From Alkaliphilus metalliredigens QYMF (GTDB taxonomy: Bacteria; Bacillota; Clostridia; Peptostreptococcales; Natronincolaceae), in NCBI RefSeq assembly GCF_000016985.1, contig NC_009633.1, positions 1,922,001 through 1,986,000 on the forward strand: a stretch of DNA of 64,000 bases, given 5' to 3'. Both the position numbers and the translations under genes were made by a program. Every line of letters starts with the position of its first letter. Position 1 is the first letter of the stretch. Below, piece by piece: positions 24,364-32,995 of the stretch. The notes below the pieces were generated by a model. It searched no databases, had not been told where the DNA came from, and worked only from the letters and a program-made list of their open reading frames with translations.

Positions 24364-24846
24364 TTAATTTTTTTTGCTCTTAAGAATTATCCCTTTATTA
24401 AAGTTAATCAAGAAGTATATGAAGACTAAATAAAATAACCAAAAAAAAGAATATTTATTTATATAATGACTTTTATTAAAAAAATAAAATAATGTTAAAA
24501 ATACAATCAATATACAATATAGGATGTTAAATATTGAAATAAATCTTAATTTTATTGTGTTTACAATTGTGCTTACATTAATAATTTTAATTTCCAATAA
24601 TTTTATTGAAATTATTGGAAATATTAAAACTACCATTAATGATCGCATTATGTGTATCGTGTTTATATAGCTATTCTCACTTAATGATATCATAGATATG
24701 CCCAGCAAGTATATAAATCCAAGCACCATAACATTTTTTTGAATATTCTTATATGATAAGAACTTTTCATTATCAATTCTTTTGATAAATATAAAATTTA
24801 AAAACAATGCTGGAAATACTAAAAATTTAAAATCTTCTACTCCCAA
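24364..24846 (-). CDS. Multi-pass membrane protein
   Basis: The 160-residue minus-strand protein has about five hydrophobic segments and a basic C-terminus (KGIILKSKKN). TTG 24846 has GGTGGAG about 6 bases upstream. It is very AT-rich. No family is recognised. Confidence 0.55.
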   Translation of the reverse strand: MGVEDFKFLVFPALFLNFIFIKRIDNEKFLSYKNIQKNVMVLGFIYLLGISMISLSENSYINTIHIMRSLMVVLIFPIISIKLLEIKIINVSTIVNTIKLRFISIFNILYCILIVFLTLFYFFNKSHYINKYSFFWLFYLVFIYFLINFNKGIILKSKKN

Positions 24847-24954
24847 AACACTCCACCTCTTCCTAAATAAATTAGATATCGTTACTATGTTATTTTGTTG
24901 AACAAAATCTCCCTTCGGTGGAGTAAAAAAACCTAATCAAAACCATTCATATGA

Positions 24955-25146
24955 TTATCTCTTGATTATCATATGACAATCACGCTTTGGACATAACACA
25001 ATAGGGCTTCCACTTTTCTTATCATCAATTTGATGCCCTACAAGTAACACTCTGTCTGGAATCATTATTTTATCCAAGGTAGCTCTAATTGTTGGAAACA
25101 GGACTATCGAAACTATAATTGCTATTATTATCAATCTTTTCTTCAA
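24955..25146 (-). CDS. 63-residue membrane-anchored small protein
   Basis: TTG 25146 follows GGGGGGAT and gives the product MKKRLIIIAIIVSIVLF, one hydrophobic anchor, then a polar tail with VGHQIDDKKSG and two Cys (LCPKRDC). The longer upstream frame lacks a ribosome site. Secreted or membrane-tethered; function unknown. Confidence 0.5.
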   Translation of the reverse strand: MKKRLIIIAIIVSIVLFPTIRATLDKIMIPDRVLLVGHQIDDKKSGSPIVLCPKRDCHMIIKR

Positions 25147-25424
25147 TATATCCCCCCTAATCACCATAACAAAGATATTAATGAACATAGTTATACCTAT
25201 ATAATATATTCTGTAGAATATCTGTTACAAATTTTACAGCTTACGCGTCAATACTTACATTTTAATCATAACATAAATTTACATAATTTCAAAAATATAT
25301 AAATTATTTCGAGTGAATCTTTTTACCTCAAAACAACATTTTGTCTGTACAGAGCCTTTTCATTTAATCATGAATGTCCAAACATGGTACCGACTTGTCA
25401 TCTTTAAGAAACTCACAAAACCAC

Positions 25425-25685
25425 CTATTTTCTAAAAATTAAATGTATAATAAATGCTAATGTCAATGGAACTATACTTAAAACAATAAACAATGCACTT
25501 GTTTTCCATGAATTCTTGAGTATACCGTTAAAACCTTTTTTATCTTCTTTATTTGTGAAAAATGTGAAAAAATACCCAAATAAAAATGCATCAAAGGTAT
25601 ATCGAAAGACTGTTCCAATAGCCGCCAATAGTATGGAAATACCTATCAGAATATTAAATATGACGTCGATGAAGTCTAACTCCAT
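25425..25685 (-). CDS. 86-residue two-helix membrane protein
   Basis: ATG 25685 has GGGGGAGAGG upstream on the minus strand. Two hydrophobic regions flank a polar loop (TNKEDKKGF), and the product ends IFRK. Function is unknown. The 278 bases between this and the neighbouring minus-strand gene show nothing clear. Confidence 0.55.
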   Translation of the reverse strand: MELDFIDVIFNILIGISILLAAIGTVFRYTFDAFLFGYFFTFFTNKEDKKGFNGILKNSWKTSALFIVLSIVPLTLAFIIHLIFRK

Positions 25686-25730
25686 GTCCTCTCCCCCTCG
25701 GTTCTCTATTATAGTATCTCAATTTCATCT

Positions 25731-25874
25731 TTAAACGGTGAATTTTGGTAAACTTATTAATTCACACTGTCTTTTTATGGTTAATTTGGATTCATTGCGC
25801 TCAAGCAACGCTATTTTCTTCATTTCTGAAACTTGATTTTCCTCTGGGGTCCATTTTCTTCTTTTTTTATTCAT
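25731..25874 (-). pseudogene. IS3-family transposase remnant
   Basis: A 47-codon minus-strand frame begins MNKKRRKWTPEE, like an IS3 OrfA N-terminus, and passes into LTIKRQCELISLPKFTV, like the CELLGLSRSTYY opening of IS3 OrfB. This is an internally deleted scrap, with no ends recognisable. Confidence 0.5.
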
Positions 25875-25939
25875 GGATATAGTTTATCTTATTTTTTATA
25901 TTTTGTGTCCAACTACTTGTGTACATTATACTTGCTAGT

Positions 25940-26010
25940 CAATTTCAGTTGTATCAAATGATGATGCAAATGCTTGGAATGATAGGAGTTGTTGAATTGA
26001 AAGATTTTTT
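25940..26010 (+). repeat. Stray copy of an internal piece of the M23 peptidase gene
   Basis: About 70 bases nearly identical to 3090-3160 (encoding QLYQMMMQMLGMIG). Only a fragment is present, in a region with other mobile-element debris. It ends before the GntR operon. Confidence 0.7.
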
Positions 26011-26217
26011 TGAAGCCTAAAAGATGACTAGTTCATCTTTTTTTATATAAAACAGATTTCTATTGATAAATTCCACATAACATAGTATACTAAGTTACAA
26101 CAGTAATGCACATAGCCACTAAAAACGATAATGTGACTAATCTTTATATAAAGTTGCATAGATACGAGCTCAAGGATAAAGATTATCTATAGCATAGAAA
26201 AGGAGGAGGACCTTAAT

Positions 26218-26586
26218 GTGATGATTAATACGGAAGGAACAGAACCGATTTATGTTCAAATTGCAAATTGGTTAGAGACAGAAATTTTAAACGAAAAAAT
26301 CAAAGGCGATGAAAAGATGTATTCCCAATATAAACTTGCAGAAATGTTTAACATAAATCCTGCAACTGCAGCTAAGGGACTTAATATTCTAGTAGATGAT
26401 GAGATTTTATATAAAAGACGTGGCTTGGGAATGTTTGTATCAGCAAATGCCAGGGAAATCGTACTGCAAAAGAGAAAACGGACGACATTAGAGAAGCTAA
26501 TAGAGGATGTTGTAAGAGAGGCAAGGATATTAGAGGTTGATGAAAAAAATTTAATAGCAATGATTAAGAAAAAAATAGGGGAATAG
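26218..26586 (+). CDS. GntR-family regulator (YtrA-like)
   Basis: The 122-residue protein is a GntR winged helix (PIYVQIANWLETEILNEKI ... NPATAAKGLNIL ... RGLGMFV) with only a short C-terminal helix, the layout of the YtrA subfamily that controls ABC transporter operons. It is first of four genes in a row. GTG 26218 or ATG 26221 follows AGGAGGAGG. Upstream AGTATACT (about 26077) may be part of its operator or promoter. Confidence 0.85.
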   Translation: MMINTEGTEPIYVQIANWLETEILNEKIKGDEKMYSQYKLAEMFNINPATAAKGLNILVDDEILYKRRGLGMFVSANAREIVLQKRKRTTLEKLIEDVVREARILEVDEKNLIAMIKKKIGE

Positions 26587-26651
26587 AAGCAATGATTTAA
26601 AAGCGTTAAAAATCAATTGCATATAAAGGATTAATCGGGAGGGGAATAAAG

Positions 26652-27587
26652 ATGAATATCGTTGAATTTAAGGATGTGACAAAAATATATGGAAGGAAAA
26701 AGGCCATTGAGGAGTTTTCCTTTAGCCTTGGTGAAAATAAGATAACCGGTATTATAGGGAGAAATGGAGCAGGAAAAACCACTTTACTCAAGTTACTGTC
26801 CGGTTTTTTAGTGACAAATTCTGGACAGATAAGGGTTTTCGAGGAAGACCCCTTCAATAGTCTATTGGTATCCTCAAATATGATATTTGTAGATGATAGC
26901 ATGTCCTTTAATCCTAAGCTAACACTTCTAGAAATCCTTGAGTCAGCAAATCATTTTTATGAAAAATATGATATGAAATTTGCATTGGATTTAATGGAAT
27001 ACTTTTCTTTATCTAGAGAGCAGTTACATAGAAATCTTTCAAAGGGGATGCAGAGCACTTTTAATATGATATTAGGAATTGCGTCAAGATCCCCATTGAC
27101 AATTTTAGATGAACCCACCACGGGGATGGATGCCGCAGTAAGAAAGGATTTTTATCGATTGGTATTAAAGGACTACATCAATCATCCGAGAAATATTGTG
27201 ATTTCTAGCCACCTACTAGGGGAAGTAGAACATATTTTAGAAGACATCCTTCTTTTAAAAGAGGGCAAAAAATTATTGCATATGCCTGTTTCAGACTTGA
27301 AGAACTATGGAATGGGTCTTCGGGGAGAAAAAAAATTAATGCTGGAATTTATAAAATCACAACAAGTTTATCATAAAGAGGATTTTGGAGATCAAGACCT
27401 CTTTGCTGTAGTAAAAAATGATTTTGAAAAAAAGACATTAGAATCCATAAAGTCACAGGGAATAGAAATCATTCCACTTTCCACAAATGACATCTGTGTC
27501 CATATTACAAATACGAAAAGAGGTGATATTGATGACATCCTTAGCAAAAACCAATTTACAGGATATAATAAAAAAGCAAACCAGTAA
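26652..27587 (+). CDS. ABC transporter ATP-binding protein
   Basis: The 311-residue protein has Walker A GRNGAGKTT near residue 36, signature LSKGMQS near 130, Walker B LTILDEP, and the SSHLLGEVEH switch, then a 90-residue C-terminal extension. It energises the membrane protein(s) encoded next and is repressed by the GntR regulator in typical YtrA-type operons. Export of drugs, lipids or peptides are options. ATG 26652 follows GGGAGGGG. Confidence 0.9.
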   Translation: MNIVEFKDVTKIYGRKKAIEEFSFSLGENKITGIIGRNGAGKTTLLKLLSGFLVTNSGQIRVFEEDPFNSLLVSSNMIFVDDSMSFNPKLTLLEILESANHFYEKYDMKFALDLMEYFSLSREQLHRNLSKGMQSTFNMILGIASRSPLTILDEPTTGMDAAVRKDFYRLVLKDYINHPRNIVISSHLLGEVEHILEDILLLKEGKKLLHMPVSDLKNYGMGLRGEKKLMLEFIKSQQVYHKEDFGDQDLFAVVKNDFEKKTLESIKSQGIEIIPLSTNDICVHITNTKRGDIDDILSKNQFTGYNKKANQ

Positions 27588-28305
27588 TAAAATCAAAACT
27601 AATATTGATTTTTTTTCTAGCATGGTGATCCTTCAATTAATTGCAATATTTTTATCATTTTCTGGGGGAGTAAGCATGATGAGTGGAACTAGTTCTTCTG
27701 GAAATTATTCCTATTCATACAGTGTGAAAAATCTTTCTGGGGAAATGATTTTTATATTTACAATTATATGGGTGATATATATAGGGATAAGTATTGCAAG
27801 AAATCAGGAGCGTGCATTTGTATTTGTGACCAATCGGCTTAGTAATAATGTTTCAAATATAATCCATATAGCTACATATACTCTAGTGGCGGCTGTAACA
27901 AGTGTTCTGGGAAGTTTATTTCTAAGGGTCTTGGTATATTCAATAGAAGGCAGTACAAATATCTCAAGTTTTAATTTTGTCATTCCTCCAATAGAGATCT
28001 TAATGCTTATATTTACAGGATTTTTGTATATGACGATCATCGCTTCTATTGCGTATTTAGTAGGAAACTTGATGAACATTAATAGGACCTTTGGGCCAAT
28101 CATTATGGCTGTTCTTTTGGGGATCGTATTATTTGCCCCAGTAATTATAAGTGCTGTTTTACCAATGGGTTTTATAAAACGGGGGATAGAATTTTTTACT
28201 AAGGAACCTTCTTTAGTAGTCTTCACTTTTAAAATAGTTTTTGCAAGCAGTATTTTTTATTATGCTTCCATACTTATCTCTAATAGAATGGAGGTTTTAA
28301 AATAA
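27532..28305 (+). CDS. ABC transporter permease
   Basis: The 257-residue protein has about six hydrophobic segments and a Ser/Tyr/Gly-rich first outer loop. ATG 27532 follows AGGTG and lies inside the end of the ATPase gene (56-base overlap), so translation is coupled. It is the membrane partner of the ATPase. Substrate unknown. Confidence 0.8.
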   Translation: MTSLAKTNLQDIIKKQTSNKIKTNIDFFSSMVILQLIAIFLSFSGGVSMMSGTSSSGNYSYSYSVKNLSGEMIFIFTIIWVIYIGISIARNQERAFVFVTNRLSNNVSNIIHIATYTLVAAVTSVLGSLFLRVLVYSIEGSTNISSFNFVIPPIEILMLIFTGFLYMTIIASIAYLVGNLMNINRTFGPIIMAVLLGIVLFAPVIISAVLPMGFIKRGIEFFTKEPSLVVFTFKIVFASSIFYYASILISNRMEVLK

Positions 28306-29003
28306 TGAATAATGTTGCCATTTTATCAACGATTCTTATGATCATAACACTCTTAATCGTGTTTGGAGTAACAAAGGGTGTGAGTAAGAAGATGAATAAT
28401 AGAAGTGTAAGGTGGATTTTATATAGTTATCTCATTATCTTAGTCTCATCTGCAGTTGCTTTATACTTGATCCCCCAGGAGGGTTTTTTAGAAACAGGAA
28501 GAGATTCCAGCGGAAGAAATTCTATTTACCAAAGATTATCTGATGGTTCATATGAAGATTTAACCAAAGAGAAATTAGATGAAAAAGAATTTATTGGTAA
28601 AAAGGGATATTGGAAGTTTGAAAATATTGGTGAAACCCTAAGGATCATAGGAGCGTCCACGGGAAATGTAATCGTAAAAAGAGTGGATCATTTAGAGGAT
28701 GAGATAGAAGTAATGAGCTATACGGGAAGCTTTTATTTAGGTGGGTCAGATGTGACCCATATGGGGAAAGAACCTGAAGTTACATTTCAAAAGGGTGATT
28801 TAAGAATTATGCCACCAGAAAGCTACCGCATTGAAATCTATAATTTTAAAAAGGATTTTATCTACACACAGTTTATAAAGGATCCTTTAAATAGTGGAAG
28901 GGAACATGGGGTATTTACGCCTATGGAGGAAATTATCCTTATACATGTCCCTAGAGGGTTGGAAATAAAAGGGAATCAAGAAGGCATAAAAATCATAGAG
29001 TAA
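28305..29003 (+). CDS. Membrane-anchored accessory protein of the ABC operon
   Basis: The 232-residue protein has two N-terminal hydrophobic segments (about residues 4-22 and 38-55), then an extracytoplasmic domain rich in strands (GNVIVKRVDHLEDEIE...). The start codon overlaps the permease stop (TAATG). No family is recognised; probably a partner of the transporter. A terminator follows directly. Confidence 0.7.
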   Translation: MNNVAILSTILMIITLLIVFGVTKGVSKKMNNRSVRWILYSYLIILVSSAVALYLIPQEGFLETGRDSSGRNSIYQRLSDGSYEDLTKEKLDEKEFIGKKGYWKFENIGETLRIIGASTGNVIVKRVDHLEDEIEVMSYTGSFYLGGSDVTHMGKEPEVTFQKGDLRIMPPESYRIEIYNFKKDFIYTQFIKDPLNSGREHGVFTPMEEIILIHVPRGLEIKGNQEGIKIIE

Positions 29004-29027
29004 AAAGTGCAATAGCCACTTTTTTTA
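29003..29027 (+). terminator. Terminator of the GntR-ABC operon
   Basis: AAAAGTG pairs with CACTTTT around a 7-base loop, with T-run included in and after the 3' arm. Confidence 0.7.
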
Positions 29028-29151
29028 TTGGTAAAACAACATTTTTTTCTATTTATTTTTGTACTTATGGGTTTATCATCCTTGTGGCTTTAGGGCTATG
29101 GTTTTAAAGGAAATGCTAGTTGAATAATTCTGTTCTGTTGCGGCATATTAT

Positions 29152-29271
29152 CTTCTTTATGTGCCACAAAATGTTTGAAATAAAGGAATGGAAATATGCT
29201 TGAAATATTAGCAATATAGCCATTCCTTTATTTACTTATAAAATATCAACATTAGCCATTAACAAAGCCTT
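29152..29271 (+). repeat. Intergenic repeat, copy 1 (with 39075-39190)
   Basis: About 120 bases starting TATGTGCCACAAAATG, and containing the inverted pair AAAGGAATGG ... CCATTCCTTTA, recur at 39075-39190 with about 90 percent visible identity. It carries no gene. It may be a hairpin element or a leftover of a duplicated terminator. Confidence 0.6.
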
Positions 29272-29373
29272 AATGTAAAAAAGACATAAGGAAGACATTT
29301 AAATTTTGTTCCTATAGTCTAATGTAAAATTATTCCACTGTATGAGATAATGGTTTTGAAATATGGTAATAAC

Positions 29374-29412
29374 CATATCATCTTCTAAGGGCGCAAAAGA
29401 TCATCTAAGCAA
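29374..29412 (+). repeat. Boundary element (array repeat), diverged
   Basis: ATATCATCTTCTAAGGGCG then AAAAGATCATC. Left half good, right half changed. Located upstream of the decayed S41 gene. Confidence 0.4.
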
Positions 29413-29472
29413 TAGAAGCAACTAGATTTTGTTCTTTGGTCTACAATATTCTATTTTAAAAGGAGACTTTGC

Positions 29473-30585
29473 ATGAATCTGCTATTAATTTTTTTAGCTT
29501 CATCGATTTGGCTTTTAGCACTTTATTTACTAAATAAGGTAATGAAAAAATTGAATCATAGAATCACCATGATTGCCATAATATTGATGGCAATGCTGCT
29601 TTTTACCGCATGCGGAAACGCTGATGAACAACTGACAGCTGAAGAACTGACAACTAATGGACGATATAATTTTTTAAAACCTTCTTATACAAGTTCAAAG
29701 GCTTCACATTACACAGCCAATAATTACGAGGTATTCACTAATCCTGTCTCCCTGAGGTTCTACCAAGAACAGGAAGCCCTTATTAATAGCCTTGCTGAAA
29801 ATGAAGTGGCGCTTTTCCAATTAATTTTTCGTGAAGAACCTCCGACCGGAGGGTAGAGCAGCCCTAGGCCTATGATTCAAACAGAAATTACTGAAGAGGA
29901 CAGGATTGCATATTTAAAGGTGTCAAATTTTTCGAATTTCAACTTAAATACGACAGGTGAACTGAGAAGATTTTACGCAGATATCCAAGAATATGAGCAC
30001 TTGATTATTGATATCAGGGACAATCCAGGAGGCAAAACAGATTTTTGGAGAATGTACATGATGAAAGCCCTTTGGCCAGAGGGTAAAATATGTCGGATAT
30101 GCCATTATACGCTTTTTACCCAGACAGCGAGCTTGGAAAATATTTTTGGGAAGACAATATTAATATCGAAGCAAGTCATTCACGCTATATGCCTGAAACT
30201 GATGAGCTCCTTACAGTAAGAGAAATGATAGAATTATATAATTTACCTCATATTAATGAGGAGGATTTAGAAAATTTAGCTTATGCTGTTAGATTTAGTA
30301 CCGGTATTGGCAATATTGAAGCTCAGCATATCAATGCGTTTGGATTTCGAGAAATGTCCTATTTCTTTAATGGAGAAATATGGATTTTAACCAATGAGAA
30401 AAACTACTCTGTGGCGGCCCTCTTTGCCTTGCCCAACACCGGGATTGTATTAAGGTGGGATATAGACTATTTAACGGATCATGAAGGTCGGGCTTTAAAT
30501 GAGTTCACCCCCCCACCACGTTAACCGCCCTGGTATGGATGCCATGGAGACTGTTTTGCAGTTAATGGAAGAAGGCAGCTTTTGA
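29473..30585 (+). pseudogene. Decayed S41-family peptidase lipoprotein
   Basis: Three consecutive frames make one protein: lipobox LLFTACGN, then (after a break near 29850) the motif LIIDIRDNPGGKTD typical of S41 C-terminal-processing peptidases. After a break near 30085 comes GEIWILTNEKNYSVAALFA, which contains the catalytic Ser region, and after a C-run near 30513 a final MDAMETVLQLMEE. At least three frameshifts mean no active enzyme. The paralogue at 60555 retains its frame. ATG 29473 follows AAAAGGAG; the lipoprotein proper could start at ATG 29542. Confidence 0.7.
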
Positions 30586-30824
30586 TAAATTCCTACAATG
30601 GCTTCTTGGACAGAATAGATAGCTCTATCTTTGAATCAATGATCAAGTGGCAAAATAGAGGGATAAAATCCAGAAGCATGTTATTGAAGTGAGACAATTT
30701 AACTTTGACATAAACAGACAATATTAAAAACTGGAAGGAATTAGAAAGGTATAAATAGAATAAGTAAACAACCTACAAACAAAACGATTAAATAAAGGTA
30801 TTAGAGATACGAGGTGATATTTCA

Positions 30825-31406
30825 ATGAAAAATTCCATAAGCTCCAAGGAGAATATAAAAGAAGAAGATCCAGTAGAAGATATTTAGTACTTAATGTATA
30901 AACGATACTATAGAGATGTCTATCGAACTGTATACTATATTACAAAAGAGAAAGAACTATCTCAAGATCTTACAAATGATGCTTTTTTAAAGGCATATGA
31001 TAAGATACAATCCCTTGATGATATCAATAAATTTAAACAATGGATTTGTGTCATCGCCGCTAATTTAGCTAAAAATCATATTCGAAAGCAGAGTAAGGTA
31101 CTTCCTTTTTACCCGATGGAAACACTAGAAGATAAGCACAATACAGAGGATATGGTGATTGAAAAAATAGATCTGGAAGAAAAAAGAGAAAAATTGAGAA
31201 GGGGACTACAACAGTTAGATCCCGATGCCAAGGAAATTCTTATTTTAAGGTACTACCACAACCTAACTTATGAAGAAATGGGAAAGGCATTATCCTTGAA
31301 ACAAGGTACTGTCAAATCAAGGTTGAAAAGGTCCAAGGATAAACTCTTTAAAATATTCAACTCAGAGGATGAGAAAAATGAAAAAAGACAATGTGAACCA
31401 ATTTGA
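30825..31406 (+). CDS. ECF sigma factor with an early amber codon
   Basis: The full frame starts at ATG 30825 (GAGGTG upstream) but codon 21 is TAG (30885-30887). Translation from the internal ATG 30894 gives 170 residues with sigma region 2 (LYKRYY-like MYKRYYRDVY, LTNDAFLKAY, FKQWICVIAANLAKNHIR) and region 4 (LILRYYHNLTYEEMG, LKQGTVKSRLKR). The shortened protein keeps both DNA-binding regions, but ATG 30894 has no ribosome site, so expression is probably poor. The anti-sigma gene overlaps its 3' end. Confidence 0.75.
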
Positions 31407-32094
31407 TATGCTTATAGCTGAAACGATAGAAGAGGAAATGAATGGCATTCATATTACTGATGAAGAGATTAAACAGCAATGGATGAAGTTTCAAGAAATG
31501 AATAGCAATAAGAAAGTGCACAGAAAGATTAACTATAAAAAGGCTGTTGTGATTATCATCGGTGCGTTAGTAGGATTTACAATGATGAACTTAATGGATA
31601 TTGAAATATCCGCATGGCGGATGCCTAATATTGTAAGTGTTTTTACTCGGAGTGAAGATAAAGTAACCGTTGAGCGAACCTATTCTGTAGGTGAAGGGAT
31701 AGAAATTATACCAGAGGAAGAAATTCCAAGGATGGTAACGAATTACATCGAAGAAGTCAGAGATATGATATCCTTTAACTTTAAAGAGCTTCCATTCCAC
31801 TTAGAGGAAGCAATGATCGAAGGGGATATGCTGCACTTAAACTATATCAATGATGAAGGGGAAATACGGTTATTTCAAATGCCTCACGGACTTGAATTTG
31901 CTCAAACAATTCATTTTAGAGCAGGTAGTGAAATTAATGAAGTAACGATTGACGGTGTATCCTATACCATCGTAAGAATTATTGAATCAAGAACCAAGGT
32001 AATTTGGTCTTCCTTTGGAATCAGCCATACCATGGATATTGACTATCCAATCGAATTTGAAGAAGTGATAGATCTATTAAAGGCAATGGAGTAA
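31378..32094 (+). CDS. Membrane-anchored anti-sigma factor-like protein (DUF4367-like)
   Basis: The 238-residue protein has a cytoplasmic N-terminus of about 55 residues, one transmembrane helix (about residues 57-75) and an extracytoplasmic domain with SYTIVRI and WSSFG-like elements in the manner of DUF4367. The gene overlaps the sigma factor gene by 29 bases, the usual sigma/anti-sigma arrangement. It would hold the sigma factor at the membrane until a signal is sensed. A deleted copy is at about 39190-39410. Confidence 0.75.
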   Translation: MKKDNVNQFDMLIAETIEEEMNGIHITDEEIKQQWMKFQEMNSNKKVHRKINYKKAVVIIIGALVGFTMMNLMDIEISAWRMPNIVSVFTRSEDKVTVERTYSVGEGIEIIPEEEIPRMVTNYIEEVRDMISFNFKELPFHLEEAMIEGDMLHLNYINDEGEIRLFQMPHGLEFAQTIHFRAGSEINEVTIDGVSYTIVRIIESRTKVIWSSFGISHTMDIDYPIEFEEVIDLLKAME

Positions 32095-32161
32095 ATTCAT
32101 TGCTTTTATTATAGTTAAAAACCCTTGGATTCATTTGATTGTGGGAACATTTTCTGGAGTA

Positions 32162-32293
32162 CAGTGTCTTACTATTCCTCATTTTTGAAGTCATCGGTGG
32201 AATTCTCGTCTGGAATAGAAATGAGGATAGATATAAAAAAATTCATCTAAACTCAGATGACAAAGAAATAATTGAACATCCTCCAACCGAATG
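32162..32293 (+). pseudogene. 3' remnant of a small membrane gene
   Basis: A start-less frame encodes a hydrophobic stretch (LLFLIFEVIGGILVW), a polar tail and ends HPPTE-stop at 32291-32293. No ribosome site. It lies just before a boundary element. Confidence 0.4.
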
Positions 32294-32330
32294 AAAGGAT
32301 ACAAAATGAGATTATTAGAGATATACCATT

Positions 32331-32366
32331 ACGCATATTCTATTTATGACGTCTTAGATGGATTAT
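32331..32366 (+). repeat. Boundary element (array repeat)
   Basis: ACGCATATTCTATTTATGAC, GTCT, TAGATGGATTATAGG. The homology shared with the copy at 36.0 kb begins right after TAGATG. Confidence 0.6.
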
Positions 32367-32420
32367 AGGAATTGGTGTATTTTTACAATGGTAATAATTA
32401 TATTGAAAGGGGGCATATTT

Positions 32421-32558
32421 GTGAATTTAACTGCTACTACTGCTTCATATATCAGTTTTTTTATTTTGGGTTTTGATTTATTAATGAAACTTGTTGCAAT
32501 ATATGCGATGTACATAGCTATTAAAGCTTTGAAAGTCTATATTAAGAAGAATTCATAA
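32421..32558 (+). CDS. 45-residue membrane protein, array family C, copy 1
   Basis: GTG 32421 follows AAAGGGGGC. The product is one hydrophobic hairpin or long helix ending in a basic tail KVYIKKNS. It is almost identical to the gene at 36110, which marks a recent duplication; the upstream leader (from about 32360) and the downstream sequence up to 32596 are also shared. Longer frames starting at 32358 lack a ribosome site. Confidence 0.65.
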   Translation: MNLTATTASYISFFILGFDLLMKLVAIYAMYIAIKALKVYIKKNS

Positions 32559-32582
32559 GGCCTAAGTATAATAAAGTTATGA

Positions 32583-32618
32583 GAGGTTATTTTAATTAGC
32601 CGTTAGATGGGAGTTATT
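32583..32618 (+). repeat. Boundary element (array repeat)
   Basis: GAGGTTATTTTAATTAGCCG then TTAGATGGGAG. Homology with the 36-kb copy ends inside TTATTTTAA. Confidence 0.65.
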
Positions 32619-32644
32619 GTCTTTTCAAGGCCACATAAAGCGAA

Positions 32645-32850
32645 TTAATCAAGGAATGGTGTATATGATTTAAGTATTCTAATATACCCATTCCTATCTT
32701 CTTGCCCTGACTTCGAGTTGTCACTAGGAGATTCTAAGGTATCATCAGTTTCATCATTGCTAAAACTGGGATTTGATTCTGCTGTACCTTGTTCCCTCTT
32801 TGAAGTGAAGGAGGTATCCTCTTTAGGCTGAGGAGGATTTATTTCATCCA
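32645..32850 (-). pseudogene. Minus-strand coding-like fragment
   Basis: The minus-strand frame encodes a polar, Ser/Asp/Glu-rich tail (MDEINPPQPKEDTSF ... KSGQEDRNGYI) that looks like the disordered C-terminus of a secreted protein. It has no ribosome site. Adjacent + strand bases 32866-32926 encode VVIDNTGKRLKYTLP-stop, the end of another gene, so several remnants are joined here. Confidence 0.3.
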
Positions 32851-32995
32851 TCACAAGATTGTAAGGCAAAAGATGTATTAGTCGTAATTGATAATACTGG
32901 GAAACGACTAAAATATACATTGCCCTAAATAGGGGGGAGATATCAATGTTAAAAGGCGGAACAGGAACCAATAGACGAAAAAGGAGGAGTTTGAT

